Assembly (NCBI GenBank): GCA_019359215.1
Contig: JAHHHS010000008.1
Coordinates: 90,138 to 154,137 of the forward strand
DNA from: Nostoc indistinguendum CM1-VF10
Lineage (GTDB): Bacteria > Cyanobacteriota > Cyanobacteriia > Cyanobacteriales > Nostocaceae
Direction of reading: 5' to 3'
DNA length: 64,000 nucleotides
Part shown: positions 26,011 through 35,230 of the stretch, piece by piece
Numbering within the stretch: position 1 is the stretch's first letter
Layout: the number at the start of each line of letters is the position of its first letter
Translations under genes and position numbers: made by a program
Notes under the pieces: model-generated
Seen by the model: only the letters and a program-made list of their open reading frames with translations
Databases searched by the model: none
Told to the model about the DNA's origin: nothing

Positions 26011-27276
26011 ATGTTCTTAACGAAAAGTTTAAAAAGAGTGTTGGTCGGTTTCATCTTGAGTATTGTAGTTGCAGCTTTTGTTGTTACCCCTTCTATCTTA
26101 GGCAATAATTTGCATTGGATTGATGGGCCATTAGCACCTTTAGAAATTAGTGTTAATGCTCAGACTCCTGCTGGAGTAGAAGAAGCACAACAGAAAAACA
26201 ATAAGCAATCTCAAAATTCTGGGGAAGCAACGAAAAATAGTCAGCAGGGTAAAAGCACTGAGTCTAAAGGAGAAGGACAGGTATTAGATATTTTCAAAAT
26301 CATCACAGGGGCGCTGGCGGGGCTAGTGCTGTTTTTGTATGGTGTAACACGAATGGCTGAAGGGCTAGAAGCGATCGCAGGCGATCGCGCCAAAAGTCTA
26401 ATTAGCAAATTCACCACCAATCGCTATGCTGGAGTAGCAACTGGCGCGGTGGCGACAACAATATTAGATTCCTCCTCAGTGACAATTATTATTGTGATTG
26501 CAATGGTGAGTGCTGGTTTGCTGTCATTTGTAGAATCTCTGGGCGTGGTATTGGGTTCCAATATTGGCACAACTCTTGGCGCTCAAATAGTTGCTTTTAA
26601 AATTAGCGAGTATGCGCCAATCGCAATGTTTGTTGGTTTATTACTAATTCTTTTGGGTAAGAAAGAACGCTGGAAGCAAATTGGATTAGTTATTCTTGGC
26701 ATCGGCTTGCTGTTTTTCGGACTTGATACAATTGAAACCGCAATGGAATCTTTCAAGGACTACAAGCCATTTATCAAATGGATGGAAACCTTGGGGAACA
26801 ACACGCTGTTAGGTGCCGGAGTTGGGGCGCTGTTTACAGTCTTAGTTCAATCTTCCTCTGCTACCGTTGCGATTATTATTATTTTGGCTAGTCAAGGATT
26901 AATCTCATTACCCGCAGGTGTGGCGTTAATGCTGGGCGCTGAAGTTGGCACTTGTGCTGACACACTGGTAGCTACATTTGGACGCGATCGCCCGGCAGTA
27001 CGCACAGGTATTTTTCATTTATTATTTAACCTTGTTTGCGCTGCTGTAGGAATTTTATTTGCCAGTCAATTGGCAGTACTTGCCCAATGGATTTCTCAGT
27101 TAGCGGGTGCAGGGGATGATATTGCCCGCCAAATTGCAAATGCCCAATTAATATTTAACGTGCTGGGAGTGACGCTAGCGATCGCATTTTTGCCCTGGAT
27201 TGCCCGTGCATTGGAGCGACTCATCCCTGATAGACAAAACCAAAATCGGCAGGCAGAAAGGGTAAAAGGGTCATAG
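26011..27276 (+). CDS. Na+/phosphate cotransporter family protein (NptA-like)
   Basis: 421 residues from ATG 26011 (AAGGA just upstream); ATG 25978 and TTG 25897 are longer alternatives. A leading hydrophobic segment is followed by a low-complexity Q/K/S-rich stretch. Two Na/Pi-cotransporter repeats follow, marked by LDSSSVTIII and VQSSSATVAIII, the duplicated QSSS-type motifs that bind phosphate and sodium. About nine helices. No C-terminal PhoU-like domain is present. Export or uptake of phosphate is likely. A strong terminator follows. Confidence 0.88.
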   Translation: MFLTKSLKRVLVGFILSIVVAAFVVTPSILGNNLHWIDGPLAPLEISVNAQTPAGVEEAQQKNNKQSQNSGEATKNSQQGKSTESKGEGQVLDIFKIITGALAGLVLFLYGVTRMAEGLEAIAGDRAKSLISKFTTNRYAGVATGAVATTILDSSSVTIIIVIAMVSAGLLSFVESLGVVLGSNIGTTLGAQIVAFKISEYAPIAMFVGLLLILLGKKERWKQIGLVILGIGLLFFGLDTIETAMESFKDYKPFIKWMETLGNNTLLGAGVGALFTVLVQSSSATVAIIIILASQGLISLPAGVALMLGAEVGTCADTLVATFGRDRPAVRTGIFHLLFNLVCAAVGILFASQLAVLAQWISQLAGAGDDIARQIANAQLIFNVLGVTLAIAFLPWIARALERLIPDRQNQNRQAERVKGS

Positions 27277-27286
27277 TAAACTATGG

Positions 27287-27318
27287 AAAAACTCTACCCC
27301 CTTGTGGGTGGAGTTTTT
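27287..27318 (+). terminator. Rho-independent terminator
   Basis: Arms AAAAACTCTACCC and GGGTGGAGTTTTT (one T-G pair) around a short loop, ten bases after the Na/Pi cotransporter. Confidence 0.9.
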
Positions 27319-27701
27319 GGGCATGGGGAATGGGGAAGAAGCTACCAATGCCCTATGTATGCCCCAAGCGACGGGACGACTATCCCTCTACAGACACCTG
27401 GGGATGGAGTTTCCCGCCGCTTTCAATGAATTAATTTAAATATTTATTACACTATCAAACACATAGTTTAAGTTATTCTTACCGACAACTTAATTCTACT
27501 TGACTTATCAATGTTTCCTGACCTATGTCAGCATTTTTTGTTTTAAAAACCACTTAAAAAACGTATTTTCAAGTTCTTAGCGATTTATTAGGAATTTTTT
27601 TCTAGTTATTTACTGAGCTAATCTCCATTTGCGGTGTACTCTCAATATACGGTAACTATCACACTGACCTTTGAGATAAATTACACCCAGAGGTGAATAC
27701 C
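27319..27701. other. Intergenic region
   Basis: About 380 bases, AT-rich, with no gene seen. It should hold the promoter of the pentapeptide-repeat gene. Confidence 0.6.
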
Positions 27702-28358
27702 ATGAAAAATTATGCTGATCAACAGGAATTTATATTAAGTCAAATCACAGATAAATATTTTCAGCGCCGAGATTTCAGTGGATGTGACTTGCGTGGAATC
27801 GACCTGAAAGGAATTGATTTAAGTGGTGTTAACTTCATAGGAGCAGATTTGCGTAATGCAAGTTTGTGTGGCTGTGTCCTCACTCGTGCTAATTTAAGCG
27901 GTGCAAATTTGATGCAAGCTAGCCTACGTGAAGCTAATTTATATGAAGCATCTTTGTGCGAAGCTAATTTGATTAATGCTGATTTAACACGAGCAAATTT
28001 GTGCGGAACTTTCTTATGGCGGGCGAAATTCACAGGTAGTAATCTTTGGGGTGCTTCTTTATGCGATGTGGATTTGAGAGAAGCAGACTTAAGCGAAGCC
28101 AAATTAATTGAAGCATCGCTGATTGAAGCTAATTTAGTTAGAGCAAATCTCACAAGAGCAAAGCTATGTGGAGCAAAACTACTAGAAGCTAATTTAACTG
28201 AGGCTAACTTAACTGGTGCAGACCTAACATGGGCAAATTTAACCAAGGCAAACTTGAGTAAAGCAAACCTTTGGGAGACAAACCTGATTTATGCAAAGCT
28301 GCGGGATACTATCATGCCTGATGGTAAAATTGAGCAACCTCAGATAGTTATTTATTAG
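27702..28358 (+). CDS. Pentapeptide-repeat protein
   Basis: 218 residues from ATG 27702, with AGAGGTG nine bases upstream; the GTG at 27693 belongs to that ribosome-binding site. From residue 25 nearly the whole chain is A(D/N)LxxA-type pentapeptides (for example ANLSGANLMQASLREANLYE), about 35 units, with an unusual number of Cys at the central positions (LCG, LCE, LCD). This folds as a right-handed quadrilateral beta-helix. There are no signal peptide or membrane segments. The role is unknown; the family is greatly expanded in cyanobacteria. Confidence 0.9.
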   Translation: MKNYADQQEFILSQITDKYFQRRDFSGCDLRGIDLKGIDLSGVNFIGADLRNASLCGCVLTRANLSGANLMQASLREANLYEASLCEANLINADLTRANLCGTFLWRAKFTGSNLWGASLCDVDLREADLSEAKLIEASLIEANLVRANLTRAKLCGAKLLEANLTEANLTGADLTWANLTKANLSKANLWETNLIYAKLRDTIMPDGKIEQPQIVIY

Positions 28359-28387
28359 TCAATAGTCATTTGTCATTTGTCATTTGT
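28355..28387. repeat. Heptamer repeat, AGTCATT/TGTCATT type
   Basis: Four consecutive heptamers differing by one base, beginning inside the stop codon of the pentapeptide gene and lying next to the end of fraE. Confidence 0.7.
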
Positions 28388-28427
28388 TAGGAGAGAAGAA
28401 CTTTCTATTTGCTCCAATGCCCAATGA

Positions 28428-29207
28428 CTAAAACTCACGTTGTGAGAAGATAAAAATAGCGTTCGCTAACAACATGGCACTATAAAGTAAGCCATAGCTA
28501 GCATTTGTAATCAGTGCAGTTGCGTCAGGTAGTGCTTGCAGACCATAAACAGCATCATTTTTCAAATCTAATCGAGATAAATTTGGCAAGATGAGAAACA
28601 AACCTTGAGTTAGACGTTCCATACCAGGGTTGCGGCTCAGACGACCAAGTTCTACTAAATCTTGAGTAATATTTCCGATTAAATATACCGCAAAGGTTAA
28701 AACAGTTGCTAGCAGTGAAGCGTTAAAAACACCGAAGAGAATAGCCGCAGCAGTGATTAATGATAACTGCAATAATAAGAAAATTGCAGCAATTAAAATG
28801 CTCGCAGTTGGATGAGGAATGTTACCAAATTGCAGAAATACCAGATAAATTGCTGTCATTGTGGCGACAAGTACAGCTAATACTGCGGATAAACCCAAGT
28901 ATTTGCCGATAATAATTTCGCTACGGCTGACAGGTTTAGCAATTAGCACCAAAATAGTGCGTTTTTCAATTTCTTTATTAACCAGTCCCGTACCAACAAA
29001 TATCGTCACAATTAACCCGATAACATTCATCGCCGCCATGCCAAAATCTAGAAACATTTTGCCTTCAGTCGTTGCTGCAAATTCAGGAAGGACACGGAAG
29101 GCAATGGCGAGTATTAGCGCATAAAAACCAATAATATATAGGATGCGATCGCGTACCACTTCCTGAAATACATTCTTTGCTAGGAAAAAAATTCTGTTAA
29201 TAGCCAT
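28428..29207 (-). CDS. fraE: FraE, ABC-2 type permease of the filament-integrity operon
   Basis: 259 residues with six hydrophobic helices and the ABC-2 permease segment FVGTGLVNKEIEKRTILVLIAKPVSRSEIIIGKY. It is the third gene after fraC and fraD in the same order as in Anabaena sp. PCC 7120, where fraE mutants fragment under nitrogen starvation and fail to complete heterocyst maturation. The size agrees with FraE. No ATP-binding partner is encoded next to it. A heptamer repeat (29221-29252) fills the 78-base gap to fraD. Confidence 0.88.
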   Translation of the reverse strand: MAINRIFFLAKNVFQEVVRDRILYIIGFYALILAIAFRVLPEFAATTEGKMFLDFGMAAMNVIGLIVTIFVGTGLVNKEIEKRTILVLIAKPVSRSEIIIGKYLGLSAVLAVLVATMTAIYLVFLQFGNIPHPTASILIAAIFLLLQLSLITAAAILFGVFNASLLATVLTFAVYLIGNITQDLVELGRLSRNPGMERLTQGLFLILPNLSRLDLKNDAVYGLQALPDATALITNASYGLLYSAMLLANAIFIFSQREF

Positions 29208-29285
29208 TTGTTATTAATTATTAGTCATTGGTCATTAGTCCTTGGTCACTGATCATAAGCCATTAGTTCTTCTCCCCCTGCTCCC

Positions 29286-30293
29286 TCATCTTCTTGGAGG
29301 CGGTGCTCCAGGGATTAATTTACTAGCGCGATCGCATTCAATTTCTGCAACTGTAATGTTATTGCCCGAATTACTAGTTGCTGCAACTGGTTCAATGCGA
29401 CAAGATTTTTGCAAGTAATAACCCCGTGGGTTAGAACTTGGGCCTGTCCAAATACTTAATAAATTTAATATATATCCCGATTTAGTATTATCTATACGCG
29501 GTTCAACACGCCATAGTTCCTTCTCTTCATATTTGGCCAGGTTCTTTTGAATTACTTCTCTACCCAGAGTTTCTACTCGATATTCCTCAGGAAGCAGCCA
29601 TTTCTCTACTTCTGACCAAGGTCTTTGGGCTATTTGACTTACTACTATTGGTTGAAGTCTCTCTAGAATTACAGCGCCGTTTCGTGGAATTTTTACTTGT
29701 TCTTCTGTTCTCACAACAATCGTACTACCTTTGAAAGTATCTGCCTCCAAGCTGGGATATTGCCGTAACCAATTATCCATTACAAAATAAAACTGAATCC
29801 AGCAACTTAGCAGCATACTACTAGCAACTAAAACTATGATTCTTTGCCGATCTTCTGGTTTAGGAATTCGAGCTTTTGCATCGGTATCATTCCCTTCAAT
29901 AAACTCTGGTATTGCCGTAATTAACGCTGAGATTGTTGGCCAAAAAACGATTGTTCTTGGTGTAATTACGTCCTCTTGATTTCCAAATGCAAAAACGCTC
30001 ACTAAAAATCCAGTGATCACTGCCCCGACTGGCATAAAAGTACCAGGAACCCTCAAAGGATCTTCAGTTGTGTACCAAGCTGTGCCTGCAATTAAAAATA
30101 ACCAACCGAAAAAAGCAATTATATCTTTGATATAACCTATAGCAAAATATGAAACTATCCAAGAAAAAACACTCAAATAAACAAATGTTTGCCAAGAATA
30201 AGCTTTGGGTGGAATTAATACCTTTCTAATTCCTGCATAAAGTCCTTCAACAAATTTAAAAGCCCCAAATACATCTTTAAGTAGCGCATTCAT
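29286..30293 (-). CDS. fraD: FraD, septal-junction protein (DUF5357)
   Basis: 335 residues, close to the Anabaena protein. About five N-terminal transmembrane helices (roughly 33-170) are followed by a soluble periplasmic domain with a helical region (VEKWLLPEEYRVETLGREVI) and a Cys-containing end. FraD forms the plug of septal junctions, which let molecules pass between cells of the filament, and is needed for filament integrity and heterocyst function. The order fraC-fraD-fraE on one strand, with gaps of 58 and 78 bases, supports a single transcript. Confidence 0.9.
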   Translation of the reverse strand: MNALLKDVFGAFKFVEGLYAGIRKVLIPPKAYSWQTFVYLSVFSWIVSYFAIGYIKDIIAFFGWLFLIAGTAWYTTEDPLRVPGTFMPVGAVITGFLVSVFAFGNQEDVITPRTIVFWPTISALITAIPEFIEGNDTDAKARIPKPEDRQRIIVLVASSMLLSCWIQFYFVMDNWLRQYPSLEADTFKGSTIVVRTEEQVKIPRNGAVILERLQPIVVSQIAQRPWSEVEKWLLPEEYRVETLGREVIQKNLAKYEEKELWRVEPRIDNTKSGYILNLLSIWTGPSSNPRGYYLQKSCRIEPVAATSNSGNNITVAEIECDRASKLIPGAPPPRR

Positions 30294-30351
30294 ATTTATC
30301 CTTCCCCACCTGATTAATCAATAGTCTTCCTTTAAATGAAGTAAGTTCTTA

Positions 30352-30891
30352 CTATTTTGAACGAAAAAGTAAAATAATAGTTATAGCACTATAACTCAAA
30401 GAATTTGCTATTAATGTAGTAATCACTAAATTTGTATTTTGTAATTTAGCACTGCTAAAATTACGCCATCGTCGCCGTTGAGATCTTTGAGGTTGCTCTT
30501 GTTTTTTAGCAAATTGTTCACTCAACGATAGTAGTAATACCCTTAAAATTAAAAATTTCATCAAAAAAGTAGCAAAGAAAATTATACAAGCAGTTAAAAT
30601 CACTATAGTTTGTGTATTCGCTGATTTAAAATTATTAAATAACATATAATTAATTAATTCTGATTTCATCTGTATTGGCAACATTGGTTCTGATACAAAA
30701 AATATGAACCAACCAATTACGCTAGAAAACAGATTGGTAGAAATGGCATAAAAAATGCTAGTTTTTTTGTCAAATTTTAGTCTATTGTTTAAAACATACG
30801 CTTCGATAGGTATGGCAATCAGTACAAATAAAAAGTGAAATAGAATTCCACCAATAGGAAAAATCCTGGGAAGCATCCAACTTTCAGGCAT
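30352..30891 (-). CDS. fraC: FraC, filament integrity protein
   Basis: 179 residues, as in Anabaena sp. PCC 7120. Several hydrophobic helices (about 12-32, 44-66, 88-115, 155-177) are separated by a basic loop ([16 protein letters not shown]). FraC sits at the intercellular septa and helps place other septal proteins such as SepJ; mutants fragment without combined nitrogen. It is the first gene of fraCDE, divergent from the tandem CobO-type gene, so its promoter should lie in 30892-31115. Confidence 0.88.
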   Translation of the reverse strand: MPESWMLPRIFPIGGILFHFLFVLIAIPIEAYVLNNRLKFDKKTSIFYAISTNLFSSVIGWFIFFVSEPMLPIQMKSELINYMLFNNFKSANTQTIVILTACIIFFATFLMKFLILRVLLLSLSEQFAKKQEQPQRSQRRRWRNFSSAKLQNTNLVITTLIANSLSYSAITIILLFRSK

Positions 30892-31115
30892 AAATGGTCA
30901 AGGGTAAGGGTTAACTGTAGAGAGTATAACTGGGATAGTGAGGGTGATGGGGGAAATTATCACATTGTTCTTATCCTTTACTATGCTGGTGTGCCAAGAT
31001 CCTTTATTGATATTATTAATACATCATACGGTCGCGCTAGAGGAGTAGTTTCTTTACCTAAGATTACAAGACGTTAGGTAAGATTAAAGACTGCCACGTT
31101 ATAGCATTTCGAGAG
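30892..31115. promoter_or_regulatory. Divergent promoter region of fraC and the CobO-type gene
   Basis: 224 bases between two divergent starts. An inverted repeat TTACCTAA (31054-31061) / TTAGGTAA (31074-31081) lies 35-60 bases before the CobO-type ATG, and TAAGATTA occurs twice around it. No complete cobalamin riboswitch (no B12 box) was seen. Confidence 0.5.
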
Positions 31116-32252
31116 ATGACAAGGAACGGTATTGGTATTCGCACGGCGCAAGTGCGTCAGGAACGGCTCATTGGTCAAATTCACGTCTATGATGGCATAG
31201 GTAAAGGTAAGTCCCAAGCGGCTTTAGGAGTGGTTTTGCGCTCTATTGGCTTGGGGATAAATACACCTAGCAATTCTAACCGCGTTTTACTACTGCGGTT
31301 TTTAAAAGGGCCGGAACGTGATTATGACGAAGATGGCGCGATCGCAGCTTTGCAACGCGGGTTTCCTCATTTAATTGATCAGGTTCGCACTGGAAGAGCG
31401 GAATTTTTTGGCCCAGAAGAAATTACCACCTTTGACCGAGATGAAGCGATGCGGGGTTGGGATGTAGCCAAAGGTGCGATCGCGAGTGGTTTATATTCAG
31501 TAGTCGTCTTGGATGAAATTAACCCCGTTCTAGATTTGGGTTTACTACCAGTAGATGAAGTAGTAAAGACATTAAAATCCAAACCCCAAGAGTTGGAAAT
31601 TATTGCCACCGGACGCGCCGCACCGCAAAAGTTGCTGGATATTGCAGATTTGCACTCAGAAATGAAACCTCATCACCATCCAACAGCCAAAGCCCTCTTC
31701 CTGGAAGGAATTGAAATTTATACTGGTGCTGGTAAAGGTAAATCTACTAGTGCTTTGGGCAAAGCTTTACAAGCAATTGGTAGAGGAATCAATCATCCAG
31801 GATCTACCCGTGTATTGATTATGCAATGGCTCAAAGGTGGTAGCGGCTACACAGAAGATGCAGCGATCGCCGCCTTGCAGCAGTCATATCCAGAAGTGGT
31901 GGATCATCAGCGCTGTGGTGGAGATGCCATCGTCTGGCGAAATTCCCGACAAGAATTAGATTATGTAGAAGCCGAACGGGGTTGGGAAATTGCGAAAGTT
32001 GCGATCGCCTCTGGGTTGTATAAAACTATTATTCTTGATGAATTAAACCCCACCGTTGACTTAGAATTACTCCCTGTTGAACCTATTGTCCAAGCTTTGC
32101 TCCGCAAACCCCGCGACACCGAAATTATTATTACTGGTCGCTGCCAAAATCCACCCGCATACTTCGACTTGGCTAGCGTCCACTCAGAGGTTTACTGCCA
32201 TAAACACTATGCTAATCAAGGTGTAGAACTCAAACGAGGGGTAGATTTTTAG
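31116..32252 (+). CDS. Tandem CobO/BtuR-type (corrinoid adenosyltransferase-like) P-loop protein
   Basis: 378 residues made of two homologous halves. The first has P-loop GIGKGKSQ (27-34), the second GAGKGKST (about 204-211). Each half has its own LKG, AIAALQ, RGWEIAK-like segment, the acidic strand VVLDEINPVLDLGLLP or IILDELNPTVDLELLP, and an ending ATGRAAP or ITGRCQNPP with a following SE motif. This is the fold of corrinoid adenosyltransferases, which transfer adenosyl from ATP to cob(I)alamin. The usual enzyme is one domain of about 190 residues acting as a dimer, so this is a covalent dimer. Both P-loops look intact, though Gln follows Ser in the first. True substrate unproved. Confidence 0.82.
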   Translation: MTRNGIGIRTAQVRQERLIGQIHVYDGIGKGKSQAALGVVLRSIGLGINTPSNSNRVLLLRFLKGPERDYDEDGAIAALQRGFPHLIDQVRTGRAEFFGPEEITTFDRDEAMRGWDVAKGAIASGLYSVVVLDEINPVLDLGLLPVDEVVKTLKSKPQELEIIATGRAAPQKLLDIADLHSEMKPHHHPTAKALFLEGIEIYTGAGKGKSTSALGKALQAIGRGINHPGSTRVLIMQWLKGGSGYTEDAAIAALQQSYPEVVDHQRCGGDAIVWRNSRQELDYVEAERGWEIAKVAIASGLYKTIILDELNPTVDLELLPVEPIVQALLRKPRDTEIIITGRCQNPPAYFDLASVHSEVYCHKHYANQGVELKRGVDF

Positions 32253-32998
32253 GCGTTGCTGATTAAGAGTATGAATTGAGTTTCACATAAAGGCAAGGCA
32301 GCGCGTTGCCCAGAGTTGTTGGAGCGGAGGCTATGCTGCGGGTTCACCTATCTCCGCAAGTAGGCTCACACTGAACCTGATAAAGTCAGTGTCAAGAGGG
32401 ATTGCGGGGTAAAAGTGAAACATCCCTTGACTATATCAAAACGCAGTTTTGACTCTTAATGGGGTAGTTGAGCTTTTACCAAATAAATCTTTGATACAAC
32501 GCGACTGTTTTGATATATTATGTTCACCCGCTTCATGACACAAGAGTGAACACCCTAGAATCCGAGGTGCTTCGGTATCCACGCCCTCGCTCCAAAAACC
32601 TTAGTGATAGTATGCTTGCCTTTATAATGATTCTCGTTCCTTTACAATTAATATTTCTTTTTCTGAAAGTCCTACGGGGCTTATACTCTGATGCATTCTA
32701 CTTTTAGCTAGACTCGTCAATATTTAGATGCGTTTGCCCTGCTACGGATAGAGATAGCTGCTGCTGTTTTTGATTCCTTCTGATAGCCGCAGCAAGTGAC
32801 CCCGTTCTTAAGTGGAGTATGTGCTGAGTCAGCTCGGATTGAGTCAGCAAATGCAATATGGCTGGAGTACAACAAGGACAAAACAATTGTTCAAGGGGAA
32901 GCATAACTATTACTGTCTCAGATTTGTATATTGAGTTAGGCATTCATGTTGCACTAACAACACCAGTATGTGTGACGAACTAATTCAGGGGACTCTTG
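32253..32998. other. Intergenic region, no supported gene
   Basis: About 750 bases. A 79-codon minus-strand frame (32704-32943, ATG start, containing FCPCCTP) is possible but has no ribosome-binding site and no recognised relatives. A plus-strand frame (32510-32707) begins at TTG and looks accidental. The first 150 bases carry dispersed-repeat-like sequence. Confidence 0.5.
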
Positions 32999-33631
32999 TC
33001 AATCTTCCCGTTTTTCATGACTGCCGATGCTATCTTTGGTACCACAATCGCTATTACAGGTGTTATTAGTACCATTCAATTCAGAGGTAGTAGTTGCACC
33101 AACTGCCATTACTTGAGACCATTCACTAACGCGGTTGTTATCTAAGACAGCTCGCACTCGATAACCAAGCTGAATTTTATGCATTAACAATATTAAATCA
33201 CGGTTGAGTAATCCTTGTGATTTTTGGTTTTCATTAGATGCAGCTTGTATACGAAAGCAGCGATCGCTTTGTCGTTTGAACTTGGGAGACTTGCCTTCCA
33301 TAAGCACCGTTTGCAGTTCGTATGTTTCAGCTTCAGGATATGGTTCCCAGCAAAGTTGCCAGTAAGTCGACCAGCGAATTAACTGAGCTGGTAATTCCTC
33401 GGCTTCATCCGACAATGTAGACACAAGTCCGGTGACTGAAGGTTGTACCACTTGAGGCTGACTGGAGGTGATATCAGCAGTTACAGGGTTTATAAATCCT
33501 GGTTGCCCAACCTTCTGTGCAGCTATAGATGAACCATCATCAACAATTACTATCAGCCCAAATATCAAAGTTAACAGCAGCATCAATCGTAGGCATTGTA
33601 ATTGCACTAACGACAAGATTTTCAGATTCAT
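32999..33631 (-). CDS. Exported protein with possible fibronectin-III-like domain
   Basis: 210 residues. A hydrophobic N-terminal signal (about 12-32) is followed by a linker and a domain beginning IRWSTYWQLCWEPYPEAETYELQTV and ending LGYRVRAVLDNNRVSEWSQVMAVG. The W...Y-E-L-Q...YRVRAV..RVSEWS pattern is like a fibronectin type III sandwich. Two Cys (in QLCWE and DRCFRI) could form a disulfide. The Ser/Asn/Asp-rich tail has two more Cys. It is the last of three exported proteins on this strand, 128 bases after the gamma-CA-like gene. Function unknown. Confidence 0.6.
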   Translation of the reverse strand: MNLKILSLVQLQCLRLMLLLTLIFGLIVIVDDGSSIAAQKVGQPGFINPVTADITSSQPQVVQPSVTGLVSTLSDEAEELPAQLIRWSTYWQLCWEPYPEAETYELQTVLMEGKSPKFKRQSDRCFRIQAASNENQKSQGLLNRDLILLMHKIQLGYRVRAVLDNNRVSEWSQVMAVGATTTSELNGTNNTCNSDCGTKDSIGSHEKRED

Positions 33632-33759
33632 AAATTATGCAAAAGTTAATTGCTTAGGCACAAGCCAAGAAAAAATATACCAGCCGTCATAAAAGAGATC
33701 CACGCTACACAACGAGCGGCTAAAAATACGGCTGGTATAGGAGTGAAAGCAGTCTCCCC

Positions 33760-35040
33760 TTACCACTCCACAGGTAGAATCATGCTGCCGTTGTCGGCAT
33801 AGATTGTTCGAGAACGTACCTCTGTTCTGGGAGCTAATGTAGAATTGAAGACTGCGCTTCTTTGCCCAATTGCAGAGTTGTTGCCAATGCTGGCGCGGAA
33901 TATAACAGAGTTCGGCCCTAGCCCCACGGCATCACCTATGCTAGTTTCAGGGCCATTAGCAACACCATTGACAACCTGCCTACCGCCATGAACTAGAGCG
34001 CGAGGCCCATAACCAACTCCATTACCAAGAGTTAGGCTAGTTGTTTCTAAAGCGTGAAAGACAACATCGTTTGCCATACCAGCAATTTCGCCGACATTAA
34101 AAGGTTGACCTTCATCAGCACGCAGCGAAATTCTATTACCTATTTTGTTAGTAAGGCTTGCTAAAGGATCTTGCAGAACGAGGTTGCCGATGATGCGGTT
34201 ACGGAAGTTTGGATCACGAGTAACAATCCCACCTATCTGCGGCAGACCTCCAGGGTTAAAAGCTGTGACTGGAGCAAGATTTATGCCTCGTACATTTGTC
34301 AAATCTGCTTTAGCCAATTCTGTGTAACCTTTGGCAAATGCTTCATTGACTTCAATAATTCCTTCCATTAATGCAACGTCGGCTTGGGTTAGGTTTGCCA
34401 CTTTCCCCAAACTGCCGCTAGTAGCTTCAAAGTTATTTGTGACGTTTTTACCTGGTAGGACTACTTTCCCGGCAGGCAAGGTAACACCAGGACCAACCCG
34501 TGAGAGAAAGTTGATTACTGTGTTTCTTTCTACAGTTGCACCGTCTATTTCACAGTTGAAAGCGAGAAATGTCTCTGGAATATCGTTGTTGAACTGAGCA
34601 TTACTAATCGGGTCGGTAAAAGGCCCTGTTGAGCCTTGAGTACCGATTTTGGCTGCACCTTTGACAATGGCCATGTGTGCCATAATGACTCGTGGCCCAA
34701 TCTCAACTCCGGTTCCCGAAGCTGTAATTTTCACTTGGTCTTGGACATTAGAATCTTCTGCAATGCTAATGGGAGCAGTAGTAGCGTCTAACTCGGCAAA
34801 TGGTGCAACATAGACTTTTTCGCCCAAGCTAATATTTGTTGGATTTCTGATTGTTGCAGTTGGGTCAATGAAACTAGCTGACTCTGAAGGTGCTGTGCTC
34901 GGACATATAGGTAGGTTATTCACCGTTGGATTACAAGCCCCACCAGCAGCAACTGCGGGTTGTTTATGTATCTGTGTACCTATGACAAACGTTAGGATAA
35001 TTGCAACTAAGGCGCTAAAAATTGGGCGAGGTTTGAACAT
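33760..35040 (-). CDS. Exported two-module gamma-carbonic-anhydrase-like protein
   Basis: 426 residues from ATG 35040 (GAGGAG upstream; a GTG at 35058 is the alternative). A Sec signal (about 1-32) precedes two left-handed beta-helix modules. By eye each aligns with Methanosarcina Cam. Module 1 (about 55-195) keeps Q75/D76 (NVQD, 98-101) and the His117 equivalent (AHM, H122), but lacks R59 and the other two metal histidines (T105 and K127 in their places). Module 2 (about 275-415) keeps R59, D61 and E62 (RADEG, 307-311), His81 and E84 (FHALET, H329, E332) and His122 (VHGG, H351), but lacks His117 (P346) and Q75/D76. In Cam the zinc sits between subunits and uses His81 and His122 of one and His117 of the next. 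Activity is an inference. Confidence 0.75.
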   Translation of the reverse strand: MFKPRPIFSALVAIILTFVIGTQIHKQPAVAAGGACNPTVNNLPICPSTAPSESASFIDPTATIRNPTNISLGEKVYVAPFAELDATTAPISIAEDSNVQDQVKITASGTGVEIGPRVIMAHMAIVKGAAKIGTQGSTGPFTDPISNAQFNNDIPETFLAFNCEIDGATVERNTVINFLSRVGPGVTLPAGKVVLPGKNVTNNFEATSGSLGKVANLTQADVALMEGIIEVNEAFAKGYTELAKADLTNVRGINLAPVTAFNPGGLPQIGGIVTRDPNFRNRIIGNLVLQDPLASLTNKIGNRISLRADEGQPFNVGEIAGMANDVVFHALETTSLTLGNGVGYGPRALVHGGRQVVNGVANGPETSIGDAVGLGPNSVIFRASIGNNSAIGQRSAVFNSTLAPRTEVRSRTIYADNGSMILPVEW

Positions 35041-35230
35041 GGAAAGAAAACTCCTCACGGTTTTTAGAATATTTGGCTATGGGATAATCTGCGCTCTTCA
35101 AGTAAGAGATATAGTCAGGCACTCGCCTACAGCGGGCGAAACGCGATCGCAACCGCAGGAATTACTCAAAAATTACATTGCACTCGTCTTTATTTAGGCT
35201 CTTTCTCTGTTTGAGTATGAGAAATGCGGG

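Noticed and set aside
27761..28246. 161-codon minus-strand frame in the pentapeptide gene
   Set aside because: It is an antisense shadow of the regular A(D/N)L repeats, with no start signal.
30892..31115. Cobalamin riboswitch before the CobO-type gene
   Set aside because: Only a short GACTGCCA string is present; the full B12 box and the expected long structure are missing.
32510..32707. 65-codon plus-strand frame with a hydrophobic end
   Set aside because: It has a TTG start, no ribosome-binding site, mixed composition and nothing recognisable.
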